Made by a program: the position numbers and the translations under genes
Notes under the pieces: model-generated
What the model was told of the DNA's origin: nothing
What the model saw: the letters and a program-made list of their open reading frames with translations, nothing else
The model's database searches: none
Assembly: GCF_000177675.1 (NCBI RefSeq)
Contig: NZ_ADGX01000035.1
Coordinates: 1 to 64,000 of the forward strand
Direction of reading: 5' to 3'
Length of the DNA stretch: 64,000 nucleotides
DNA from: Parafrankia sp. EUN1f
Lineage (GTDB): Bacteria; Actinomycetota; Actinomycetes; Frankiales; Frankiaceae
Shown here: one piece after another, positions 8,201-17,377 of the stretch
How positions within the stretch are numbered: position 1 is the first letter of the stretch
Layout of the letters: every line of letters begins with the position of its first letter

Positions 8201-9361
8201 CTATCTGAGTGGCCGGAAGAACTTCCGAAGGTCGGAGACCAGCAGATCGGGCTGTTCCAACGCGGCGAAATGCCCGCCACGGTCGAACTCGCTCCACTGC
8301 CGGAGGTCGTGGTCCGCCTCGACCCACCGACGCCGGCCCAGCAGGATCTCGGCCGGGAAACTGGCTACACCCAGCGGCACCTCCCGGGTCGCAGGGGGAA
8401 GTACGGCCAGCGACGACATCGACTCGTAGTACATCCGGGCGGCGCTGCCGGCGGTGCCGGTGAACCAGTAGATGCTGACATCGGTGAGCAGCTCGTCCGG
8501 GGTGATCGCGTCCTGCCACCGACCGTCGTGGTCGCTCCAGGCCCAGAACTTCTCTGCGATCCAGGCCAGCAGCCCGACGGGCGAGTCCAGCAGGGCGTAG
8601 GCCAGGGTCTGCGGGCGGCTCGACTGGATGGCGAGATAGCCCTGGCCCGCAGCGAGATAGTCCTCGCTGCGGGCCCGCTGGCGGGTCTCGTTGGGGGTCA
8701 GATCGGCCAGGTCGTCGGGCCCGCCGGGCGGGAACGCCGGCAGCATGTTGACGTGCATGCCGACGACGCGCTTCGGGGCGAGGGCACCGAGATGCCGCGT
8801 CACCATGGATCCCCAGTCCCCGCCCTGGGCACCGTAACGGTCGTAGCCGAGGCCGACCATGAGCTCGTCGAAGGCCGCCGCCGTCCGCCGGACGTCCCAG
8901 CCGGCCTCCCGCGTCGGTCCGGAGAAGCCGTAGCCGGGCAGGGACGGAACCACCACGTGGAACGCGTCGGCCGCATCGCCGGCGGACCCTGTGCCCGTCG
9001 GGTCCACCAGCGGCTCGATGACCTTTCCGAACTCGCTCACGGAACCGGGCCAGCCGTGCGTGAGCACCAGCGGCAGGGCCTCGGCGTGCGGTGACCGAAT
9101 GTGCAGGAAGTGCAGCTTCTGGCCGTCGATCACTGTGGTGAACTGGGGGAAGCGGTTGAGCTCCCGCTCGTGGCGGCGCCAGTCGTACTCGGTCGCCCAG
9201 TAGTGGGCGAGCTCCCGTACCGCACCGAGATCCGCGCCGTACGTCGAGCCGGCACCGGGAATCTCGTCCGGCCAGCGGGTCGCGAGGATGCGCCGCCGCA
9301 GCTCGTCCAGCTCGTGCTGTGGCACCTCGATCGTGAACGGCTCGACAGCGACGTTTCGCAT
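8201..9361 (-). CDS. Microsomal-type epoxide hydrolase
   Basis: This is an alpha/beta-hydrolase of about 386 aa with the N-terminal EHN segment (VEPFTIEVPQHELDELRRRI, then LAHYWATEYDWRRHERELN) that marks microsomal-type epoxide hydrolases. The oxyanion motif HGWPGS is at residues 102-107. The nucleophile is Asp182 in GAQGGDWGS, and the catalytic histidine is in RGGHFAALEQPDLL near the C-terminus. The reaction expected is epoxide to vicinal diol. Position 9361 is an ATG preceded directly by an in-frame TTG (9364); either could serve. The gene is convergent with the SGNH hydrolase and 190 nt downstream of the FAD dehydrogenase, so the two oxidative genes might share a transcript. The natural substrate is unknown. 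Confidence 0.9.
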   Translation of the reverse strand: MRNVAVEPFTIEVPQHELDELRRRILATRWPDEIPGAGSTYGADLGAVRELAHYWATEYDWRRHERELNRFPQFTTVIDGQKLHFLHIRSPHAEALPLVLTHGWPGSVSEFGKVIEPLVDPTGTGSAGDAADAFHVVVPSLPGYGFSGPTREAGWDVRRTAAAFDELMVGLGYDRYGAQGGDWGSMVTRHLGALAPKRVVGMHVNMLPAFPPGGPDDLADLTPNETRQRARSEDYLAAGQGYLAIQSSRPQTLAYALLDSPVGLLAWIAEKFWAWSDHDGRWQDAITPDELLTDVSIYWFTGTAGSAARMYYESMSSLAVLPPATREVPLGVASFPAEILLGRRRWVEADHDLRQWSEFDRGGHFAALEQPDLLVSDLRKFFRPLR

Positions 9362-9552
9362 CAAATATCCATATCAGGTGTGACGGGTCGGCGGCGAGCC
9401 GTACCGGGGCCATCGGAGCGGCATCTCGGAGCCGGCCGTGGCCCAGGAGGGGCGGCGGCGGCCGGCCGGCAGCTCGACGAGTCGGTAGGAGGCGTACGCG
9501 AAGCCGGCGCGGAAGGTCCGACCTCCACGCCCGCCGGGCCCGACCTCGCGAA

Positions 9553-11280
9553 CTATCCGTTTCGATCTCGGTGGGACCGGCCGACTTCGCCGCGGCCGAG
9601 GGCTCGGCCGGCGGCGCGTCCGGAGAAGATGCAGCCACCGAGAAACGTGCCTTCCAGGGCGTTGTAGCCGTGCACGCCCCCGCCGCCGAAGCCGGCGACC
9701 TCACCGGCGGCGTACAGGCCGGGCACGGGGGTGCCGTCGGCGGCGAGGACCTGGGAGTCCAGGTTGGTCTGGAGGCCGCCGAGCGTCTTGCGGGACAGGA
9801 TGTTCAGCCGGACGCCGATCAGCGGGCCGTGCGCGGGGTCGAGGATCCGGTGGGGTTTCGCGACGCGGAGGAACCGGTCGAGGCGGGGGCGCCGCCCGTT
9901 GTGGATCGCCATGATCTGGACGTCCTTGCTGAACGGGTTGTCGACCTCCCGGTCGCGGGCGACGATCTGCCGCTCGATCTCGGCCGGGTCCAGCCGCGGC
10001 CCGCGGGCGAGATCGTTCATGGCGGCGACGAGCTCCGGCAGGCTGTCGGCGACGACGAAGTCCTCCCCGTGTCGTTTGAACGCCTCGACCGGCCCGGGCG
10101 CGCCCTTCGCGAGGCGGGAGCGGAGCAGGAACCCGATGTCGCGGCCGGTGATGTCGGGGTTCTGCTCGGAGCCGGAGAGGGCGAACTCCTTCTCGATGAT
10201 GGACTGGGTCAGGACGAACCAGGAGTAGTCGTGACCGGTGGCGAGGATCTGCCTCATCGCCCCGATCGAGTCCGCGCCCGGCACGCCGGACATCCCGGTC
10301 AGCCGCCGGCCGGCCGCGTCGAACCACATCGACGAGGGCCCGGGCAGGATGCGGATGGCGTGATCCGCCCAGATGGGATCCCAGTTGTGGATGCCCTCGG
10401 TGTAGGCCCACATCCGGTCCCGGTTGACGACCCGCCCGCCGGCGCTCTCGGCGATGGCGAGCATGCGGCCGTCGACGTGGGCGGGAACGCCGGCGATCAT
10501 GTGCGCGGGAGCCGCGCCGACCCGCTCGGTCGGCCAGTAGCGGCGCATGAGCTCGTGGTTGTGCCCGATGCCGCCGGAGGTCACCACCACCGCCGACGCC
10601 CGGTGCTCGAACTCCCCGACCTCGGCCCGGGACGACGCGACCCCACGGGCGGCGTCGTCGGGCTCCAGCACGCTGCCGCGGACCCCGACCACCGCGGGGC
10701 CGTCGAGGAGCAGGCCGTTGACCTGGTGGCGGAAGGCGAACCGGACCAGCCCCTTCTTCTCCGCCGTAAGAACCGGGTTGGCGAAGACCTCCACGACCCC
10801 CGGCCCGGTTCCCCAGGTGATGTGAAAACGCGGGACGGAGTTGCCGTGCCCGGTCGCCGAGCCGTCGCCGCGCTCGGCCCAGCCGACCATCGGCAGCGTG
10901 CGCAGGCCCAGGTCATGCAGGTACTGCCGCTTCGGGCCGGCCGCCCAGTCGACGTACGCCTGCGCCCAGCGCCGGCCCCACGCGTCCTCGTCGGCGAGGC
11001 GGTCGAAGGCGGCGGAACCGAGCCAGTCCTGCCAGGCGAGCTCGCGGCTGTCGCGGATGCCGATGCGCCGCTGCTCGGGGCTGTTCACGAAGAAGAGCCC
11101 ACCGAGAGACCAGAACGCCTGCCCGCCGAGATTGTTACGGTTCTCCTGCTCGACCACCAGCACCCGTCTGCCGGCGCTCGTCAGCTCGTAGGTGGCGACC
11201 AGGCCCGCCAGGCCGGCGCCGACCACGATGACGTCAGGCTCGAAGCTCACGGGCGCCTCCTGCGGCACGGCCACGGACAC
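9553..11280 (-). CDS. FAD-binding dehydrogenase (fumarate reductase/KstD-like flavoprotein)
   Basis: This 575-aa flavoprotein opens with the Rossmann dinucleotide motif (PDVIVVGAGLAGLVATYEL) and the ribose-binding acid (VLVVEQENRNNLGGQAF). It ends with the family C-terminal FAD motif (GLYAAGEVAGFGGGGVHG, then LEGTFLGGCIFSGRAAGR). The middle matches the FAD_binding_2 family, related to ketosteroid dehydrogenases and fumarate reductases, and keeps the SGGIGHNHELMRRYWP segment. The length is normal for the 'FAD-binding dehydrogenase' group common in actinomycetes. It probably oxidises or desaturates a lipid or steroid-like substrate, but no steroid catabolic genes are nearby. The start is a GTG at 11280. 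Confidence 0.88.
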   Translation of the reverse strand: MSVAVPQEAPVSFEPDVIVVGAGLAGLVATYELTSAGRRVLVVEQENRNNLGGQAFWSLGGLFFVNSPEQRRIGIRDSRELAWQDWLGSAAFDRLADEDAWGRRWAQAYVDWAAGPKRQYLHDLGLRTLPMVGWAERGDGSATGHGNSVPRFHITWGTGPGVVEVFANPVLTAEKKGLVRFAFRHQVNGLLLDGPAVVGVRGSVLEPDDAARGVASSRAEVGEFEHRASAVVVTSGGIGHNHELMRRYWPTERVGAAPAHMIAGVPAHVDGRMLAIAESAGGRVVNRDRMWAYTEGIHNWDPIWADHAIRILPGPSSMWFDAAGRRLTGMSGVPGADSIGAMRQILATGHDYSWFVLTQSIIEKEFALSGSEQNPDITGRDIGFLLRSRLAKGAPGPVEAFKRHGEDFVVADSLPELVAAMNDLARGPRLDPAEIERQIVARDREVDNPFSKDVQIMAIHNGRRPRLDRFLRVAKPHRILDPAHGPLIGVRLNILSRKTLGGLQTNLDSQVLAADGTPVPGLYAAGEVAGFGGGGVHGYNALEGTFLGGCIFSGRAAGRALGRGEVGRSHRDRNG

Positions 11281-11404
11281 GGATCACACGTGAACAGTCA
11301 TTCTGGCCGGTCGCCGCTGCCGGCGCCGAGCCGCGGCGGCGATCGGACGCGGTGCCACCGGTTCCCGTCACGACCCTGGCTGCGCCTGCGCCCTCCGCAC
11401 CTGC

Positions 11405-12931
11405 TCACAGCTCCGCACCCGGCGGTGCCGCGAAAGCGCCCGCGGCGGCCAAGGCCCGTATCGGTGTCGCGTCGCCGGTGTCCATGGCCTGATCGATCAG
11501 TTCGCGTAGATCGACGGTCCGGCCGTCGGGTGTGACAAGCACAGCTGTCGTCCACCGGCTCGCCGGCCTCCAGCCGGCATCGAGCAACTCCGCGCTGATC
11601 ACCTGGCCGAGACAGCCGGCGAGGACCGTCCGAGCCACCGCATCCCGACCTGGCCGCGCAACGGTGCTGACCGACGAGTCGATGCGACGGGCGACGCGGC
11701 GCCAATCCGTGTCCTCCGCCGCGGCCCCGGCTTCCCGCTCCATGGACACGGATTCCAGGGCGTCGACCGCGGCGGCCACAGCTCCCGGCACAGTGTCGCG
11801 GCGCGTCGCTCTGCGAAGCGTCGCGCGCGCCTCGTCGATGGGCATGAGCACCTCGGCGGGTTCGTCCAGCACGCGGAGGGGACGAAGCACATCGTTGGCG
11901 GAGCGGGTGAACAGCTCCCGGGACGCCCACCGGTCAAGCTCTCCGGCCTGGTGGACGCGCACCGGATCGCCTCCGGAGGCCCCGAACGCGGGGACGGAAT
12001 CTCCGCCCGACAGCCCAGCGGCTTCCCCGAGCGCGGCCAGTCGAGGCGACAGAGGAGGCCGCGGGCTCGTGAGCCACGGATCCGCAGCGTCGTCCGTCGC
12101 GATCGCCGCCCGGAGCTGGCGAACAACATGCGGATCCTCCAGGGCCTCCTCGAGCGCGTCGAAGAGGTCCCCCGGGAACCGCGACCGCGGGGCGAGAGCC
12201 GCGGCCCAGCGCCCGCTGAGATGATCGAAAGCCCCCGCCACCAGCGTCGCCCTGGTCAGGGCCCCGCCGAGCGCGGCGACACCCAGGGCCTCGGCGGCCC
12301 GCGCGTCAGCCGCCGCCTCCACCGGCCAGCGGTACTCCGAGGTCGCGCGCAGCAGGGCGGCGGCAGCCGCCCTGCGTGGTGGGATGCGGCTGGTGAGAGC
12401 CCGCACGACCCGGTCGCGCGAGGCGTCCAGCAGGTCGTGGCGCCGACCGGTCACCTGGTGCCGGGCGATCTCCCGGGCGACCACCGCTGTCAGCTGGGGC
12501 TCGGTCAGGCCGCGCACCAGCGGCCAGCCGAGGAACAGTGTCGGCGACCCTCTGCCGAAGCCACGGCGTACCCACACCACGGGGACCGGCGTGAGCCGGA
12601 TCGCGAGCCGGGCCTCGAAGCCCATCTGGCCGGCGGCCCGGCGCACCAGGGCGGTGAGCTCGGGCTCGTCCTCGGTGCTCACCGCCCGGCCGGGCGGCCG
12701 CAGGAACCCGACAACCGGTACCAGTACTGCGAGCAGCACGCCGGCGGCAACCGCGATACCGAGAACTACGTCACGGATGGTGAGTGCCAGGACGATGAAG
12801 AGCAGGTCCAGCAGCACTTGGGCGATCGCGGAGAACAACCACAGGATGGCTGCCCAGCCAAGCATGGCCAGGGGCGCTTCCGCGTCACCGTCAGCTCGGG
12901 CGCGGGTTACCGGCGGCGGAACAGTGCTCAT
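11405..12931 (-). CDS. Membrane protein resembling an M48 peptidase with a lost zinc motif
   Basis: This 508-aa protein has two close hydrophobic stretches at about residues 23-75 (AILWLFSAIAQVLLDLLFIVLAL, then DVVLGIAVAAGVLLAVLVPVVGFL). A soluble part follows, laid out like M48/HtpX peptidases: GFEARLAIRLTPVPVVWVRRG (the usual 'preparation' strand), then LTEPQLTAVVAREIARHQV where active enzymes have HExxH. Both motif histidines are replaced (REIAR, with a shifted His after it), so zinc proteolysis is not expected. The rest (VEAAADARAAEALG) keeps the family's 'E..AD..A' helix. It may be a pseudoprotease or structural membrane protein. The ATG at 12931 is used; the frame is open further upstream but reads as nonsense. 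Confidence 0.75.
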   Translation of the reverse strand: MSTVPPPVTRARADGDAEAPLAMLGWAAILWLFSAIAQVLLDLLFIVLALTIRDVVLGIAVAAGVLLAVLVPVVGFLRPPGRAVSTEDEPELTALVRRAAGQMGFEARLAIRLTPVPVVWVRRGFGRGSPTLFLGWPLVRGLTEPQLTAVVAREIARHQVTGRRHDLLDASRDRVVRALTSRIPPRRAAAAALLRATSEYRWPVEAAADARAAEALGVAALGGALTRATLVAGAFDHLSGRWAAALAPRSRFPGDLFDALEEALEDPHVVRQLRAAIATDDAADPWLTSPRPPLSPRLAALGEAAGLSGGDSVPAFGASGGDPVRVHQAGELDRWASRELFTRSANDVLRPLRVLDEPAEVLMPIDEARATLRRATRRDTVPGAVAAAVDALESVSMEREAGAAAEDTDWRRVARRIDSSVSTVARPGRDAVARTVLAGCLGQVISAELLDAGWRPASRWTTAVLVTPDGRTVDLRELIDQAMDTGDATPIRALAAAGAFAAPPGAEL

Positions 12932-13281
12932 GAGAGAACCGGGCGGGGCATGGAATCCTCTTTCGGAAAGGTCAGACCGAACACGCCTGCACGGCGGTTG
13001 AGTCGCCGCCGGCACGAGAGGTGGGAACGCCCGGAACTCCGATGGGAGACGGACGTGAAGTCGAGGAATTCCATATGCCCCCGGGGAAGTCGGCACAACA
13101 CGCAGCGGACAGCACAGAGCGCTTCGCCGACCAGACTTCCCGGCACACCGGGGGCGACTTTAGCCGACTACCGCCGAGCCGACAAGGCCGCGTGGCCAAC
13201 AATGCCTCGGCCAGACACGACGTCGAGGGCGCACCCGCACGCACCCGGAGCCTCCCCGGCTCCCCGGCTCCGGCGGGCGAG

Positions 13282-13325
13282 AACCTGAGGATTTCGGTCG
13301 TGCTGACGACCAGGATCCTCAGGTT
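13282..13325. repeat. Dispersed hairpin repeat, copy 1
   Basis: Outer arms AACCTGAGGAT and ATCCTCAGGTT are perfectly complementary (11 bp). Inner arms GGTCGT and ACGACC pair around a GCTG loop. It is followed by TTTTGCTCGACAGCAGCGGC. The same plan (TGAGGATTTCGGTCGT, loop, ACGACC..ATCCTCA, TTTGC, CAGC-rich tail) recurs near 18.2-18.4 and 34.6 kb. Confidence 0.8.
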
Positions 13326-13365
13326 TTGCTCGACAGCAGCGGCAGCCCGAAGCCGCGGCTCGAAA

Positions 13366-13386
13366 GATCTGAGGATTTCGGTCGTC
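13366..13386. repeat. Dispersed hairpin repeat, left half only
   Basis: GATCTGAGGATTTCGGTCGT matches the left arm of the 13282-13325 element in 16 consecutive bases (TGAGGATTTCGGTCGT), but no right arm follows. This is a broken copy. Confidence 0.65.
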
Positions 13387-13501
13387 CCCGAGCGTGTCGC
13401 AGATTGGCGTCGATCAAGATTACTCGTTCGCGGGCGAGGGCTCATGCTCCCCGAACGCCACTGGACCTCCGAGTGCCCGGCGACGGTTTGGCGAGTCGCA
13501 A

Positions 13502-13625
13502 AAGTGAAGGATTTTTGTCGTTCCGACGACCAGAAGCCTCACTTCTTGCGGATTGCCAGGTGAATCCAAGCCCATTTTGCCCAGCTTGAGGTGAATTACT
13601 GGTGCTGCGCGGCGGTGCGGGATCC
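13502..13625. repeat. Dispersed hairpin repeat, long copy
   Basis: The hairpin at 13502-13545 (inner arms GTCGT/ACGAC; outer arms AAGTGAAGG/CCTCACTT) is followed by CTTGCGGATTGCCAGG. The next 70 nt resemble the sequence after the hairpin at 34.6 kb (shared words CTTGCGGATT, CCATTT, TGAATT, GCGCTACGC/GTGCTGCGC). The element therefore extends beyond the hairpin to at least about 120 bp. Confidence 0.65.
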
Positions 13626-13744
13626 TCGATAGGTGGCCGTGCGGGCGGGGTTCGCCTTCCATCGGCGCGGCTCCGCCAAGCCCATGCTGGTGGCCCGGAT
13701 CCGCCGCGTCTGGGATTCCGGCTACGGGCTCCCCCACAGCGGTG

Positions 13745-13793
13745 ATCCTCAGGTCTTGCGCGGCAGCGGCAGCGGCAGCGGCAGCGGCAGCGC
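13745..13793. repeat. Right-half hairpin repeat plus GGCAGC microsatellite
   Basis: GATCCTCAGGTCTTGC matches the right arm and tail of the dispersed element. It is followed by about five GGCAGC units. The same CAGC-rich tail follows other copies, so the microsatellite probably grew from the element's tail. Confidence 0.55.
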
Positions 13794-13899
13794 GAAGCTA
13801 AGGCGCTGGCCCGCAGGGACCGCCCACTGGACCGACTCGAATCCAGGTAACCCGCAGCCGCCCGCGGCTCACGGCCCCGGACATATTCCGGCTACCAGC

Positions 13900-14337
13900 T
13901 CACGGTCCGCCACTGAGCGTGTAGGCCGCGACCCGATCGTCGTCAGTCCGCAGATAGACCCCCATCGCGCAGGGAAGTGGCGGGTAGACGGCCGTCCGGG
14001 CCTGTTCTGACTGCGGGTTCGCGTAGATGGACCAGCCGAGAGCGCCGAACCCGTAGTGGCCGACTTTCCGGATGGCCCCGTTCTCAAACGCTTCCGCCTC
14101 GGTCCATGTGACCGGATCACCCGGGCCGAGGTACGTGCGGCCGCAGTAGGTCACCCGGTCTGGCAGGCTCGACGACCACGGCCAGACGTGGAAGCTCGCG
14201 CGACACCAGACAGCGAAGATCGCGGCGCTGACGAGCAACACCGCCAGGAGCGCCGAAAACAGGCCGATGACCAGACGGAGCGGAAGACGGCCTCGCGATA
14301 GACCGGAAGCGGAACGGGCAATAGTCCGTTCGGACAC
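13900..14337 (-). CDS. Small single-pass membrane protein of unknown function
   Basis: This is a 145-aa protein. A basic N-terminus (about 20 residues with several Arg) is followed by one hydrophobic helix ([25 protein letters not shown], about 21-45), then an exported-side domain with Cys, Tyr and Trp residues ([42 protein letters not shown]). Two cysteines in the outer part could form a disulfide. Codon use is normal and the sequence is not low-complexity, so the gene is likely real. No family was recognised. It is divergent from the prp genes. Confidence 0.65.
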   Translation of the reverse strand: MSERTIARSASGLSRGRLPLRLVIGLFSALLAVLLVSAAIFAVWCRASFHVWPWSSSLPDRVTYCGRTYLGPGDPVTWTEAEAFENGAIRKVGHYGFGALGWSIYANPQSEQARTAVYPPLPCAMGVYLRTDDDRVAAYTLSGGP

Positions 14338-14340
14338 GAG

Positions 14341-14575
14341 GCGGCTCCCAGGCGATTCCTACCGAGAGATCAAGCCTACCTTCGCTCGCGATCATCTGCG
14401 GTACTACGGGCGTTATACCGGGCCGTGCTGGCTTCACGAGCTGGTGGAGAAGGAGACCTTCCCGACGCTGGAGAAGGCCTTGACCACTCGGGCTGCGATC
14501 CTCGTCTGGACCACACCCCCAGTGTCGATCACAGGCCGGGGGCTCGACGACCCGGAAGAAGGCAGCGGCGCATGA
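14341..14575 (+). other. Possible short coding remnant directly upstream of prpD
   Basis: A frame without a convincing start reads protein-like ([19 protein letters not shown], then [19 protein letters not shown]) and ends in a TGA that overlaps the prpD ATG (ATGA). Composition is compatible with coding. It could be a truncated gene or a short coupled ORF. No family was recognised, and chance cannot be excluded. Confidence 0.25.
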
Positions 14576-16080
14576 TCGACCACCAGGTCCGGGTGTACCG
14601 CAGCGCGGAGCGGCTCGCGCCGCAGAAGCAGCTCGCGTGGAAGATCGCGGCGGTCGCCGCCGACCCGGTGGCGGTCGACGGCGACGTCGCCGAGATGGTG
14701 ATCAACCGGGTCATCGACAACGCGGGGGTCGCCGCCGCCTCGCTCTCGCGCCGGTCGGTGGTCGCCGCCCGGGACCAGGCGCTGCGTCACGCGCCTGCCC
14801 ACGGTCGGGACGGAGCCACCGTCTTCGGCCTGTCGGCGCGGGACCGGGTCTCCCCCGAGTGGGCGGCGTGGGCGAACGGTGTCGCGGTGCGCGAGCTGGA
14901 CTTCCACGACACCTACCTGGCCGCGGACTACTCCCACCCCGGCGACAACATCCCGCCCGTCCTCGCGGTGGCCCAGCATCTCGGCCTCGACGGCCGGGCG
15001 CTCGTGCGCGGGATCGCCACCGGCTACGAGATCCAGGTCGCGCTCGTCCGGGGGATCTGCCTGCACGAGCACCGGATCGACCACATCGCCCATCTGGGCC
15101 CGTCGGCCGCGGCCGGCATCGGCGCCCTGCTCGACCTGCCGGCGGAGACGATCTACCAGGCGGTCGGGCAGGCGCTGCACACCACGACGACGACCCGGCA
15201 GTCCCGCAAGGGCACGATCTCGTCGTGGAAGGCGTACGCGCCCGCGTTCGCCGGCAAGCTGGCGGTGGAGGCCGTCGACCGGGCGATGCGCGGCGAGGGC
15301 GCCCCCGCGCCCGCCTACGAGGGTGAGGACGGCTTCGTCGCCTGGCTGCTCTCCGGCCCCGAGGCCCAGTACGTCGTCGCGCTGCCGTCGGCCGGCGAAG
15401 CCAAGCGCGCCATCCTGGAGACCTATACCAAGGAGCATTCGGCCGAGTACCAGAGCCAGGCGCTCATCGACCTCGCCCGCCGCCTCGGCCCGGCCATCGG
15501 CGACTTCTCGCGGGTCAGCGCGATTGTGCTGCACACCAGCCATCACACGCACCACGTGATCGGCTCGGGCGCGAACGACCCGCAGAAGTACGACCCGACG
15601 GCCACCCGGGAGACCCTGGACCACTCGATCCCCTACATCTTCGCCGTCGCCCTGCAGGACGGCGTCTGGCACCACGAACGTTCCTACTCCCCCGACCGGG
15701 CCACCCGGCCCGACACCGTCGAGCTGTGGCGGAAGATCACCACCGTGGAGGACGAGGAGTGGACCAGGCGCTACCACTCCCCTGACCCGGCCGAGAAGGC
15801 GTTCGGCGCCCGGGTCGTCGTCGAGCTGGTCGACGGGACGACGCTCACCGACGAGATCGCCGTCGCCGACGCGCACCCGCTCGGCGCCCGCCCGTTCGGC
15901 CGGGACGAATACATCGGCAAGTTCCGCCGCCTCGCCGAAGGAGTCCTCCCGGCCGCGGAGCAGGACCGGTTCCTCGACACCGCCGTCCGGCTGCCCGAGC
16001 TGCGGCCCGACGAGCTCGCCGGCCTCACCATCACCCCGCAGCCGCCGCTGACCGCGAGCGGCACCGAGGGAATCTTCTAG
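14572..16080 (+). CDS. prpD: 2-methylcitrate dehydratase (MmgE/PrpD family)
   Basis: This 502-aa member of the MmgE/PrpD family dehydrates 2-methylcitrate to 2-methyl-cis-aconitate in the methylcitrate cycle, which disposes of propionyl-CoA. Recognisable blocks are [15 protein letters not shown] at the start, [15 protein letters not shown] (the conserved 'N....H..D' region), [16 protein letters not shown], the [18 protein letters not shown] segment typical of true PrpD, and [14 protein letters not shown] near residue 350. The length is normal. The ATG at 14572 is used. prpB follows after 45 nt, supporting the pathway. A methylcitrate synthase gene (prpC) was not seen in the window, so the cycle relies on a gene elsewhere. 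Confidence 0.93.
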   Translation: MIDHQVRVYRSAERLAPQKQLAWKIAAVAADPVAVDGDVAEMVINRVIDNAGVAAASLSRRSVVAARDQALRHAPAHGRDGATVFGLSARDRVSPEWAAWANGVAVRELDFHDTYLAADYSHPGDNIPPVLAVAQHLGLDGRALVRGIATGYEIQVALVRGICLHEHRIDHIAHLGPSAAAGIGALLDLPAETIYQAVGQALHTTTTTRQSRKGTISSWKAYAPAFAGKLAVEAVDRAMRGEGAPAPAYEGEDGFVAWLLSGPEAQYVVALPSAGEAKRAILETYTKEHSAEYQSQALIDLARRLGPAIGDFSRVSAIVLHTSHHTHHVIGSGANDPQKYDPTATRETLDHSIPYIFAVALQDGVWHHERSYSPDRATRPDTVELWRKITTVEDEEWTRRYHSPDPAEKAFGARVVVELVDGTTLTDEIAVADAHPLGARPFGRDEYIGKFRRLAEGVLPAAEQDRFLDTAVRLPELRPDELAGLTITPQPPLTASGTEGIF

Positions 16081-16125
16081 CGGCGGATCGCGGCGGTCCC
16101 ATCAGGCAAGGGAGATCTTCGACCG

Positions 16126-17019
16126 ATGCTGCACGCAAGAACGCCTGCCCATGCCCGCCGGATCGCGCTGCGCGAGGGTCTGCGCTCCGGGAGGCTGCTG
16201 CGCTTCCCCGGCGCGTTCAACCCGCTGAGCGCGGTGCTCATCACCGAGCTCGGCTTCGACGGCGTCTATGTCTCCGGCGCGGTGCTCTCCGCCGATCTCG
16301 CGCTGCCCGACATCGGCCTGACCACACTGACCGAGGTCGCCAGCCGGGCCGGGCAGATCGCCCGGGTCACCGACCTGCCCACCCTCGTCGACGCCGACAC
16401 CGGCTTCGGTGAGCCGATGAACGTCGCCCGCACCGTCCAGACCCTGGAGGACGCCGGTCTCGCCGGCTGCCACCTGGAGGACCAGGTCAACCCGAAACGG
16501 TGTGGGCACCTCGACGGCAAGGCGGTCGTGCCCACCGCAGAGATGGTCCGGCGCATCGGCGCGGCCGTCGCCGCCCGCCGGGACGAGAACTTCGTCCTGT
16601 GCGCGCGGACCGACGCCCGGGCGATCGAGGGTCTCGACGGCGCGATCGAACGCGCCCGTGCCTACGTCGACGCCGGAGCTGACATGATCTTTCCGGAGGC
16701 GATGGCGGACGCGGCGGAGTTCGAAGCCGTCCGGCGAGCCGTCGACGTGCCGATCCTCGCCAACATGACCGAGTTCGGCAAAAGCGAGCTCCTCACCGCC
16801 GACACCCTGCACTCGGCCGGCGTGAACCTGGTCATCTACCCCGTCACCCTGCTGCGCCTGGCGATGGGCGCCGTCGAGGACGGCCTGCGCCGCCTGCTCG
16901 CCGACGGCACCCAGGCCGGCCTCGTCGACCGCATGCAGACCCGCGCCCGGCTCTACGAGCTGCTCGACTACCCCGCTTACAACACGTTCGACGCGAACCT
17001 CTTCAACTTCCGGATCTGA
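16126..17019 (+). CDS. prpB: Methylisocitrate lyase
   Basis: This 297-aa enzyme of the isocitrate lyase/PEP mutase superfamily cleaves 2-methylisocitrate to pyruvate and succinate. The phosphoenolpyruvate-type active site is clear: GVYVSGAVLSA, the metal-binding VDADTGFGEP, the loop HLEDQVNPKRCGHLDGK with the catalytic Cys of KRCGH, then ARTDAR and FPEAM. The ATG at 16126 has a weak site (AAGGGAG about 14 nt upstream). It lies 45 nt after prpD in the same direction. Its last codons overlap a degraded ABC ATPase sequence in another frame, so the 3' junction may be recombinant. The reading frame itself ends in the normal place for the family. Confidence 0.94.
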   Translation: MLHARTPAHARRIALREGLRSGRLLRFPGAFNPLSAVLITELGFDGVYVSGAVLSADLALPDIGLTTLTEVASRAGQIARVTDLPTLVDADTGFGEPMNVARTVQTLEDAGLAGCHLEDQVNPKRCGHLDGKAVVPTAEMVRRIGAAVAARRDENFVLCARTDARAIEGLDGAIERARAYVDAGADMIFPEAMADAAEFEAVRRAVDVPILANMTEFGKSELLTADTLHSAGVNLVIYPVTLLRLAMGAVEDGLRRLLADGTQAGLVDRMQTRARLYELLDYPAYNTFDANLFNFRI

Positions 17020-17365
17020 CCGCCCGCGGGCAGCTGACCGTGCTGCTCGGCCCGAACGGTATCGGCAAGTCCACCCTGCTGCGCACCCTCGCCGGCCTGC
17101 AGCCGGCACTGGCCGGGCGGGCCCTGCTGGACGGATCGGACCTCAACCGCCTCAGCGGCGCCAAACGGGCCCGGAAGGTCAGCACCGTGCTCACCGACCG
17201 CGTCCAGGTCGGCCTGCTCACCGCCGCTGACCTGGTCGGCCTCGGCCGCCACCCGCACACCGGCCCCACCGGCCGGCTCGACGACGCCGACCGGGCCGTC
17301 GTCGACTGGGCCCTGGCCGCCGTCGGCGCGTCCCAGCTCGCCACCCGCGACGTCGACGAGCTCCG
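17007..17365 (+). pseudogene. Remnant of a siderophore/iron ABC-transporter ATPase
   Basis: In a frame shifted from prpB, the sequence resumes inside an ABC ATPase: TARGQLTVLLGPNGIGKSTLLRTLAG with an intact Walker A, then VSTVLTDRVQVGLLTAADLVGLGRHPHTG, which is typical of FecE/FhuC-type ATPases. It ends at RDVDEL, right where the LSDGERQ signature should begin. Signature, Walker B and switch histidine are all missing, as are the first ~25 residues and a start. It is therefore non-functional. It overlaps the prpB 3' end by 13 nt and abuts the convergent EthD-like gene, so two junctions of a deletion are visible. Confidence 0.8.
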
Positions 17366-17377
17366 CCTCCGGAGCCG

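Larger units (their letters stand above)
12932..13899. other. 968-bp non-coding region with hairpin repeats
   Basis: No gene is supported here; the ORFs present are low-complexity or antisense. The stretch holds a cluster of related hairpin repeats (13282-13325, 13366-13386, 13502-13625, 13745-13760) and a GGCAGC simple repeat (13761-13793). It contains the upstream region of the M48-like gene and ends at the 3' end of the small membrane-protein gene. Confidence 0.6.
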
